Below are positions 1 through 6,263 of a stretch of DNA of 7,560 nucleotides, piece by piece. A program made the position numbers and the translations under genes. Position 1 is the first letter of the stretch. Every line of letters begins with the position of its first letter. The notes beneath the pieces were generated by a model, which had not been told where the DNA came from, did no database searches, and was given only the letters and a program-made list of their open reading frames with translations. The DNA is from Dehalococcoidia bacterium (GTDB lineage Bacteria; Chloroflexota; Dehalococcoidia; Lucifugimonadales; Lucifugimonadaceae), in NCBI GenBank assembly GCA_028278465.1, contig JANQEF010000209.1:1-7560 (forward strand), read 5' to 3'.

Positions 1-42
1 AGATCGGCCCTGGAATGAAGACCGGGATATGAGTTGCATGGA

Positions 43-669
43 TCAGCCGTTGTAGCGGTTCATCGCGTTTTCGATACCGTCGGTGACGGCCACCACCGCA
101 GCATCAGCCGCTCGCCTCGCCGCGTCCCGCACAAGCTCGCGCTCCTTCGGTGCCATCGTGCCGAGCACGTAGTCGACCTGCTCGCCGGAGGCGGCCGGCC
201 TGCCGACGCCGATGCGCATCCTTGCGAACTCCTCGGTCCCGAGCGATGCGATGATCGACTTCATGCCGTTGTGGCCGCCCGCGCCGCCTTTAGAACGGAT
301 ACGCAGCTTGCCGGGCTCCAGGTTCAGGTCATCGAAGATTACGATCAGCCGGTCCGGGCCGATACGGTGTTTTCGCAGCAGGCTCCGCAGGGCATCCCCA
401 CTCCTGTTGACATACGTGAGCGGCCGGGCGAGCAGGACCCGTGTCCCTTCGATCTCCGTATCGGCGGTCTCGGAGTTGGCGCCAGTGGCCTTGAGCTGCG
501 AGCCGGTGCGTTCGGCCAGGTCGTCCAGCGACCACCAGCCGACGTTATGCCGCGTGTTCCTGTACTTCGGGCCGGGGTTGCCGAGTCCTGCGATCAGCCA
601 CTCGACAGGCTTCTGCGCGCCGCCGGAGCCGCGAGGGAACAGCTTCTGTATGAGTCTGGCTGCGTCCAA
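43..669 (-). CDS. pth: Peptidyl-tRNA hydrolase
   Basis: Cleaves the ester bond of peptidyl-tRNAs released from stalled ribosomes and recycles the tRNA in the cytoplasm. The 208-residue protein carries the bacterial Pth signatures in order: GLGNPG with N31, TRHNVG with the catalytic H41, TYVNRSG with N88, FDDLNLEPG with D113, and GGAGGHNG with N134. These match E. coli N10, H20, N68, D93 and N114. The substrate loop reads TYVN where TYMN or TFMN is usual, a mild change. About 20 residues precede the conserved core, so it is slightly longer at the N-terminus than the E. coli enzyme. The start is a TTG and is the first usable start after an in-frame stop at 676-678. The only plausible later codon near the core is GTC, not a start. 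The gene begins 2 nt after the stop of the upstream gene, so translation is probably coupled and the gene depends on the ligA promoter. Function is secure; the exact start is less so. Confidence 0.96.
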   Translation of the reverse strand: MDAARLIQKLFPRGSGGAQKPVEWLIAGLGNPGPKYRNTRHNVGWWSLDDLAERTGSQLKATGANSETADTEIEGTRVLLARPLTYVNRSGDALRSLLRKHRIGPDRLIVIFDDLNLEPGKLRIRSKGGAGGHNGMKSIIASLGTEEFARMRIGVGRPAASGEQVDYVLGTMAPKERELVRDAARRAADAAVVAVTDGIENAMNRYNG

Positions 670-671
670 GG

Positions 672-2693
672 CTATTCAGCGCCGGGCGCGGCGCCGTTCG
701 GCCCGCCCGCGAACTGCTTCAGGAAGTCCAGGACGGTGTCGTCGAGGACATGCCGGACCGCCAGCAGGTCGGAGATCGCGTTGATATCGATCAGCTTCTG
801 CGTTTCGTCTCCGCGTTCGCTCGCCAGTATCCGTGGCGCCGCGATCGTGCTCAGCCGCGTTACGCACTGGCGCAGCATGCCGTCGATCTCCGCAATGCGC
901 TGCCGCACTTCATCTCCATGGCCGGATGAGCCGAGCCGCACACCGCACTCCACGCAGAACGGCTGGCGTTGCAGCTCGACCTCGTGGTCTCCGCGAGAAC
1001 AGGGCCTGACCCGTTCCTTCAGCTCCTCCCACACCCTTTCGAACGAAGGCTCGTAGACGTCTTCGAGCTCGGGAATGGTCACGAACTTGCGAAGAGCCTC
1101 GTGATCAGAGTCAGCCTGCCGGACGTCACGCTCAAGCTCCAGGTCCCTGCTGCGACGGTCTGCGTGATGCTCGATGTACGAGCCGGTGAACTGCCGCTTC
1201 CACGCCTGGAACGCTTCCAGCTCGGCCGCTGCCGAGCTCCGACTCTCAAGAATCGCGCCGACGTCCAGCGTGCCGAGCAACGAAGCTGCCCTGCTTTCGA
1301 GGCTCTTGTCGAAGCGGCCGAAGTCCGCCGCTGCCACGTAGTCATGTGCGGCCTGGATGTCCACGATGTCTTCGCTGAGGACTCGCAGTCGGGCAGATTC
1401 TGCAACGGCTTTAGAGAAGTCGGCCAGGTTCGGGAAGAGTTCGGTCGCTCGCGAGTAGAAACGCTGCCAGCTATCGGTTTCGAGCGCGGGCGCAAGACGT
1501 CTCGCCAGTTTCACTGCCGCAAGGCTGTCGGCGCGGCGCCCGACCACCGATTCAAGGGTTCGCAGCGTGAGAGCGTTGCGAGTCTCGGCGACTTCCAGAG
1601 CCTGTGCGAAGGCGGTTTCACTGTCGACGGGTGGCGCGTCTGATGTTGAGGGCTGAGCGTTCGGAAGCAGCTCCCGGATGTACGGCAGGGCGGAGTTCCA
1701 GTCGCCTGAGTGCTCAGGGCTGAGCCACGCCACCGAGAAGACCAGGTCAGGGTCGAACTCGAACGTGCCAAGAGAGTGCGAATCGAGGCGATTGCCGGGG
1801 CCGGAATCGGCTCCGGCCAGGCTCGCCTCGCCGCGGCGCAGCTTCAGAAAAGCGATGACCACGAGTGCCGCCAATCCCGGTGGAAGGCCGCGTTGGCGCA
1901 CTAGCCGCGACCTCAGCTCGTCGCCAGTGATTCGCCGTTCAGGATCCCTCGCAGCCGCCGCATCGAGCTCGTCAAAGATGCCATCCAGCCCGACGCCCGC
2001 GCCCTGGCGGATTCGACCATCGATCGCCGGCCGCCACGCCAACTCCTCGTCCTCCAACATCTGCCTGTACACCTCGTCGGCATCGAACGGCTCAGATCCC
2101 GCGCCAGCCGGGACCGCCTCACCTGCGAACAGCGTCGCTGCGACCGCCTCAATCCACGCCACCGGATCATCGCCAACGAAGATCGAGTCCGGCGAAACCG
2201 TGGCGCCGCCGTGCTGATGTCCGAGCACCACTTCGCCCGCTCGCCAGCGTTGCGCCAGCGCATCGGTGATGTCGCGCCGAGCCTGCGACGTGCGGTCGAT
2301 CAGCGAAGACGTCAGCGAATGAAGCTCGTAATCGCCCGAGACGATGTACCTCTCACGGATCTCGTTCAGCCGTCCCAGCTCACGGTCGAGCTGCGTCAAC
2401 TCCGGCGTGCGATAGGACAGACCCTCAGCCGGTGGGAGCGCGACCGCGATCTGTTTCTCGGAGATGTCTGCTCGGTCCACGCGCTGCGGCTCCGACAGCA
2501 AAACCAGCCTGAACATGACGCGATCCGGCAGCCCTGAGCCGAACCACGCCTGCCACTGGTCGGAGAAGATCACCTCGCCGGCGTAGTCAAACCCGTTCAG
2601 TCGCACCGAAACCGGCTGCGGCCGGTCTGCGAAGCCGCGGGTCAGCTCGACAGTTATCTCGCTCGATGGCTGGTCTGCCGTCGTGTAAACCAT
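672..2693 (-). CDS. Uncharacterised protein resembling the C-terminal half of DUF6079/PglY-type proteins, no P-loop
   Basis: Function unknown. The 673-residue product is soluble, acidic and largely helical, with no signal peptide or membrane segment and no Walker A motif. Residues 265-290 (RQRGLPPGLAALVVIAFLKL) and a helical region around 420-560, with the pattern FQAWKRQFTGSYIEHH near 495-510, recall the post-ATPase portion of large DUF6079/PglY-like proteins, some of which act in BREX and Pgl phage-defence systems. A Cys cluster at C565, H570, C580 and C583 (FCVECGVRLG) looks like a small zinc knuckle, in the place where I recall those proteins carrying a C..P.CPxCG element. This assignment is from memory of family patterns, so it is tentative. 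The start is ATG, with a modest GGCGGAA purine stretch upstream. The gene lies 15 nt after ligA and 2 nt before pth on the same strand. No other BREX or Pgl gene is in the window, so a defence role is not shown. Confidence 0.5.
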   Translation of the reverse strand: MVYTTADQPSSEITVELTRGFADRPQPVSVRLNGFDYAGEVIFSDQWQAWFGSGLPDRVMFRLVLLSEPQRVDRADISEKQIAVALPPAEGLSYRTPELTQLDRELGRLNEIRERYIVSGDYELHSLTSSLIDRTSQARRDITDALAQRWRAGEVVLGHQHGGATVSPDSIFVGDDPVAWIEAVAATLFAGEAVPAGAGSEPFDADEVYRQMLEDEELAWRPAIDGRIRQGAGVGLDGIFDELDAAAARDPERRITGDELRSRLVRQRGLPPGLAALVVIAFLKLRRGEASLAGADSGPGNRLDSHSLGTFEFDPDLVFSVAWLSPEHSGDWNSALPYIRELLPNAQPSTSDAPPVDSETAFAQALEVAETRNALTLRTLESVVGRRADSLAAVKLARRLAPALETDSWQRFYSRATELFPNLADFSKAVAESARLRVLSEDIVDIQAAHDYVAAADFGRFDKSLESRAASLLGTLDVGAILESRSSAAAELEAFQAWKRQFTGSYIEHHADRRSRDLELERDVRQADSDHEALRKFVTIPELEDVYEPSFERVWEELKERVRPCSRGDHEVELQRQPFCVECGVRLGSSGHGDEVRQRIAEIDGMLRQCVTRLSTIAAPRILASERGDETQKLIDINAISDLLAVRHVLDDTVLDFLKQFAGGPNGAAPGAE

Positions 2694-2708
2694 GACCGGT
2701 TCCGCCCG

Positions 2709-4769
2709 CTATCCCGTGACCGCTTCGACCGGAGTCTCACCTTCGAGGAAGCGGGTGAACGTCTCCTCGTCGAGCACCGGGACGCCGAGTTGCTCGGCCT
2801 TTTGCAGCTTTGACCCGGCGTTTGCGCCCGCCACCAGGTACGCCGTCTTCTTCGAGACGCTGCCCGAAGCCTTGGCGCCGAGCGCCTTGATCTTCGACTC
2901 TGCGTCAGAGCGCGACATCGTTTCAAGCGTTCCCGTGACGACCAACGTCAACCCACGCATCGGATGGTCCTGCGGCGGCTCAGGCGAATCGTCTTCCAGC
3001 GTCAGGCCAGCCCGTTCCAGCTCCTCGATCATCGTCAGGTTCACAGGCAGGTTCATCCACTCTTGGACCGTCTGCGCCGTGACCGGGCCCACGCCGTCCA
3101 CCTCCAGCAGCTCGTCGACGGTGGCCGACTGGATGCGGCTCATGGTGCGGAAGTGTCTTGCCAGCCACTCGCTGGCTTCACCTCCGACGCCATTGATCCC
3201 AAGCGCGAAGAGCAATCTCGAAAGCGGCTGTTGCTTCGACCTCTTAATGCCTTCCAGCAGATTGGCGATCTTCTTCTCGCCCATGCCTTCGAGCTCAGCC
3301 AGCTCCTCCTGCTTGTCGGCGAGCGAATAGAGCTCGCTGAGACGCTTCACGATGCCGGTGCGGGCGAGGTCCTGTGCCACGCGCTCGCCCATGCCCTCGA
3401 TGTCCATGGCGCCGCGGGAAGCGAAGTGCTCCAGCAAGCGCTCGAACTGCGCCGGGCATTCCGCGTTCACGCACCTGATCGCGGCGTCGTCCTCGGTGTC
3501 GACGGTCGGCTCGCCGCAGGCAGGGCACTTCTCAGGGAAGGTGTACGGCTTCGAGCTCTTGTCCCGCTTGTTGTCGTCCGTGACCCTGACAACCTGCGGG
3601 ATGACGTCGCCGGCACGCTGGATGATGACGGAGTCGCCCTCACGAAAATCCTTGCGCTCGATCTCGTCCTTGTTGTGCAGCGTCGCCCGCCGCACCGTCA
3701 CGCCGCCGACATTCACCGGCTCCAACTCTGCCCACGGAGTGAGGTTGCCGGTGCGCCCGACGTTGACGTGTATGCGGTTGATGCGGGTGCGGGCCTGCTC
3801 GGCAGGGAACTTGTAAGCAGTTGCCCAGCGCGGGTCGCGGCCGACCGAGCCCAGCGAGTTCTGCAGCGCCAGGCTGTCGATCTTGATCACCACGCCGTCG
3901 ATGCCGTAGTCGAGACCGGCTCTTTCGGCTCCTGCGGCTTCGACCGCAGCCTGCACCTCCTCGATCGTCTCTGCCCGCCGTGTCCAAGGGTTCACCGGCA
4001 GGCCCCAGCGGCGCATCGTCTGCAGCACCTCCCATTGCGTGCCCGGCACATCGCCGCCCTCGGCGTACCCGAACGAGTAGAAGAACATCGCAAGCGGCCG
4101 CCGCGCCGTCTCAGTGGAGTCAAGCTGCCGGAGCGAACCCGAAGCCGAGTTCCTGGGGTTGGCGTAGGTCGGCAACCCGGCCTCTTCGCGCTCCCTGTTG
4201 AACCGTTCGAAGGCCGAGTTCGGGAAGTACACCTCGCCACGCAACTCGATCACCGGCGGGACGTCGTCGCCGTCGAGTTTCAGCGGCACATTGCGGATCG
4301 TGCGTACGTTCGGTGTCACATCCTCACCGCGCAGGCCGTCGCCGCGCGTCGCCGCCTGCGCCAGCACGCCATCGCGGTACGTCACCGCCAGCGCCAGACC
4401 GTCGATCTTCAACTCGCACACCATCGCCGCCTCGTCCAGGCCCGCCAGCTCGAGCGTTCGGCTGTGCCATGCTCGAAGGCTGTCCTCGTCGAAGACGTTG
4501 CCCAGGCTGAGCATCGGAACCGGGTGCACCACCTCGGCGAACTCGCTCGACGGCGGAGCGCCAACCTTCTGTGTCGGCGAGTCGGGCGTGAGCAGCGAAG
4601 GGTGCTGCGCCTCGATCTCACGCAGCTCGACCATCAGCGCGTCCCACTCGGCATCGGTGAGCTCAGGCGCGCTCTCGATGTAGTAGAGGTGATTCGCCCG
4701 GTTGATGTCGTCGCGCAGTTCCTGCGCGCGCTTCGAGACGGACTTCGGGACAGGGGCAGATTTCGTCAC
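2709..4769 (-). CDS. ligA: NAD-dependent DNA ligase
   Basis: Seals nicks in duplex DNA during replication and repair, using NAD+ to form an enzyme-AMP intermediate. At 686 residues it is close to the usual length (E. coli 671) and all domains are present. The Ia domain (about 15-70) has YYIESAPELTDAEWD and the PDSPTQKVG motif. The adenylation domain carries the lysine K121 in CELKIDG, plus YGIDGVVIKID near 290 and TAYKFPAEQ near 320. The OB domain has GNLTPWAELEPV and ATLHNKDEIERKDFREGD. A four-Cys zinc finger is formed by C415, C418, C433 and C438. Helix-hairpin-helix repeats span about 455-580, and a BRCT domain about 603-680. The start is GTG at 4767-4769; no strong Shine-Dalgarno is visible, and the upstream ATG at 4778-4780 is in another frame. 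It is the first gene of the ligA-unknown-pth operon, probably served by the extended -10 promoter at 4818-4823. Confidence 0.98.
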   Translation of the reverse strand: MTKSAPVPKSVSKRAQELRDDINRANHLYYIESAPELTDAEWDALMVELREIEAQHPSLLTPDSPTQKVGAPPSSEFAEVVHPVPMLSLGNVFDEDSLRAWHSRTLELAGLDEAAMVCELKIDGLALAVTYRDGVLAQAATRGDGLRGEDVTPNVRTIRNVPLKLDGDDVPPVIELRGEVYFPNSAFERFNREREEAGLPTYANPRNSASGSLRQLDSTETARRPLAMFFYSFGYAEGGDVPGTQWEVLQTMRRWGLPVNPWTRRAETIEEVQAAVEAAGAERAGLDYGIDGVVIKIDSLALQNSLGSVGRDPRWATAYKFPAEQARTRINRIHVNVGRTGNLTPWAELEPVNVGGVTVRRATLHNKDEIERKDFREGDSVIIQRAGDVIPQVVRVTDDNKRDKSSKPYTFPEKCPACGEPTVDTEDDAAIRCVNAECPAQFERLLEHFASRGAMDIEGMGERVAQDLARTGIVKRLSELYSLADKQEELAELEGMGEKKIANLLEGIKRSKQQPLSRLLFALGINGVGGEASEWLARHFRTMSRIQSATVDELLEVDGVGPVTAQTVQEWMNLPVNLTMIEELERAGLTLEDDSPEPPQDHPMRGLTLVVTGTLETMSRSDAESKIKALGAKASGSVSKKTAYLVAGANAGSKLQKAEQLGVPVLDEETFTRFLEGETPVEAVTG

Positions 4770-4817
4770 GCTGCTCGCATCCGGGTCGTGCCAGGGAGGT
4801 CGTGAGTAGTTCGGCGA

Positions 4818-4828
4818 AGTATATCAAC
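4818..4828 (-). promoter_or_regulatory. Probable ligA operon promoter, extended -10
   Basis: Read on the minus strand the site is GTTGATATACT: a TGn extension directly before a TATACT hexamer (4823-4818). No good -35 hexamer lies 16-18 nt upstream, which fits an extended -10 promoter. Transcription would start near 4811 and leave a leader of about 42 nt before the ligA GTG. This is pattern matching to sigma-70 consensus only. Confidence 0.45.
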
Positions 4829-4857
4829 GGCCGCAGTTCGGACCGTAGCTATGTCAC

Positions 4858-4886
4858 AGGTCATGAACGCCCGGCGGCGATATACT
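4858..4886 (+). promoter_or_regulatory. Probable promoter of the DUF1015 gene
   Basis: A TATACT -10 hexamer lies at 4881-4886, with a poor -35 candidate (AGGTCA, 3 of 6 matches to TTGACA) at 4858-4863, a 17-nt spacer. Transcription would start near 4893, about 70 nt before the chosen ATG. The site faces away from the ligA promoter, and the two share an inverted 8-bp core (AGTATATC at 4818-4825, GATATACT at 4879-4886). Confidence 0.4.
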
Positions 4887-4899
4887 CGAACGATCTTTT

Positions 4900-4928
4900 C
4901 GAGGCAGCGGCTCCGTTCCGCTGTCTTG
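4900..4928 (+). other. Leader hairpin upstream of the DUF1015 gene
   Basis: Positions 4900-4910 (CGAGGCAGCGG) can pair with 4918-4928 (CCGCTGTCTTG) across a 7-nt loop (CTCCGTT). This gives 11 continuous RNA pairs, two of them G-U wobbles, with a perfect 6-bp core CAGCGG/CCGCTG. It lies just after the inferred transcription start and 33 nt before the chosen ATG. No U-tract follows, so it is not an ordinary intrinsic terminator. It could be an mRNA-stabilising or regulatory leader structure, or an operator-like inverted repeat. Confidence 0.4.
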
Positions 4929-4961
4929 TCGGTTTCAGAGAGCTTCCAGAACGGCAACGTC

Positions 4962-6263
4962 ATGGCGGAGATCAGACCTTTTCGCGGCATCAGGTACGCG
5001 CACTCGCCCGAGAACGGCGCGGGCGACCTGGCGCTGAACCTGTGCCCGCCATTCGACGTCATCACGCCTGCCCTCCAGAAGGAGCTGTACGCACGCTCTC
5101 CGCACAACATCGTCAGGCTCGAACTGGCTAGACGGGGATTGGGCGACGACCCGTACCTGTCCGCCGCTGAGACGCAGCGCGAGTGGACCGATTCCGGCGT
5201 GCTGAGGCGCGATGCCGAGCCGTCGATCTACGTCACCGAGGAGACGTTCAGGTTCGCAGGTCAGGACCTGGTGAGGCGCGGCTTCATCTCCGCGCTGCGG
5301 CTCGAAGAGTACGACCGCGATATCGTACTGCCGCACGAGAACACGCGGTCCGAGTGGGTGAAGGACCGCGTCCGGCTCATGGGTGTAGCGCAGGCCAACT
5401 ACAGCCCGTTGCTGATGGTGTTCCGCGACGACCTTCGTTCGACCGTCGGCAGCATGGTGCGTGCGATAGCAGGTGGAGAGCCGACGATCAGCGTCGAGCC
5501 GCCCGATATGTCGACCCTGCGAATGTGGCGCGTCACCGATCCCGGCACTCAGCAGGTGCTGGCGGCGTCGCTGGCGGATTCGCAGCTGTTCATCGCAGAC
5601 GGCCACCACCGCTACGAGGCTGCGTTGCGGTACCGGTCGCTGATCCGCAGCGGCCGCGAGGTCGAGCATGACGAGTCGATCAACTACCGCATGGTTTTGC
5701 TGGTCTCCGTCGACGAGCCGGGGCTGATCACCCGCGGCTACCACAGGGCGATCGCAAAGCCACACGAATCTGAGCTGACCGAATTGAAGCGGCTCGTAAA
5801 GCAGCGGTGCAGCCTGCAGCCCTGGACTCCGCCATCAGGCTCAAGCGAAGAGGTGTCGCTGGCGTTCGCTTCGGCGCTGGGGCACAGGCAGGATTCCGAG
5901 GTCGTGTTCGGCGTGATCGGCCTCGAGCCGGGATCGTTCCACATCGCAACCGCGGAAAACCTGCCCGAGGCGGAGAACCTGCTCAAAGGCTCCGAGTACT
6001 CGCGGCTGCACGACCTTTTCATCGACCCGGCGGTCCCCGAGGAGCGGCGCGACGAGGTTGTCGACGTTCAGCACGACCTGGCGCGGGTGCTGGATAGCGT
6101 CCAGAACGGAGCGGCAAGCATCGCCTTTGCAATGCGACCGATTCCGATGCAGGAGTTCATCGGTATCGTCACGCGCGGCTGGCGCCTGCCGCCAAAGGCG
6201 ACCAACTTCTTCCCGAAGCCTTCCGCAGGCGCTGTACTGCAGACGCTGGAAGGCAACCTCTAG
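4962..6263 (+). CDS. DUF1015 family protein
   Basis: Conserved bacterial protein of unknown biochemical role; 433 residues, the usual size for the DUF1015 family. Family hallmarks in order are MAEIRPFRGIRY at the N-terminus, CPPFDVI near 28-34, PSIYVTEETF near 87-96, RRGFISALRLEEYDRDIVLPHENT near 105-128, the strongly conserved IADGHHRYEAALRY at 211-224, and NFFPKPSAG near 415-423. The polar GHHRYE motif suggests a catalytic or ligand-binding site, but no reaction is established to my knowledge. The frame is open upstream to an ATG at 4851. I chose 4962 because family members begin with M-A-x-I-x-PF, and the upstream 37 codons are Arg- and Ser-rich without family resemblance. Shine-Dalgarno is weak. 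It is transcribed alone, divergently from ligA, and its TAG stop overlaps the stop of the convergent lipoprotein gene. Family assignment is firm; function is open. Confidence 0.93.
   Translation: MAEIRPFRGIRYAHSPENGAGDLALNLCPPFDVITPALQKELYARSPHNIVRLELARRGLGDDPYLSAAETQREWTDSGVLRRDAEPSIYVTEETFRFAGQDLVRRGFISALRLEEYDRDIVLPHENTRSEWVKDRVRLMGVAQANYSPLLMVFRDDLRSTVGSMVRAIAGGEPTISVEPPDMSTLRMWRVTDPGTQQVLAASLADSQLFIADGHHRYEAALRYRSLIRSGREVEHDESINYRMVLLVSVDEPGLITRGYHRAIAKPHESELTELKRLVKQRCSLQPWTPPSGSSEEVSLAFASALGHRQDSEVVFGVIGLEPGSFHIATAENLPEAENLLKGSEYSRLHDLFIDPAVPEERRDEVVDVQHDLARVLDSVQNGAASIAFAMRPIPMQEFIGIVTRGWRLPPKATNFFPKPSAGAVLQTLEGNL

Noticed and set aside
1..42. A terminator or further gene downstream of pth
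   Set aside because: Only 42 nt are visible, with no hairpin and T-tract on the minus strand and no recognisable coding signal.
34..1056. A 340-codon open frame on the plus strand opposite pth and the end of the unknown gene
   Set aside because: Its composition is shadow-like, it crosses the junction of two supported genes and shows no motif.
2964..4805. A 613-codon open frame on the plus strand opposite ligA
   Set aside because: It is rich in Arg, His, Leu and Val with no recognisable domain, and lies wholly antisense to a complete, well-conserved ligA. Long antisense frames are expected in high-GC DNA.
4851..4961. A 37-residue N-terminal extension of the DUF1015 protein from an ATG at 4851
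   Set aside because: The segment overlaps the inferred promoter and the leader hairpin, and the family's typical N-terminus begins at the ATG at 4962.
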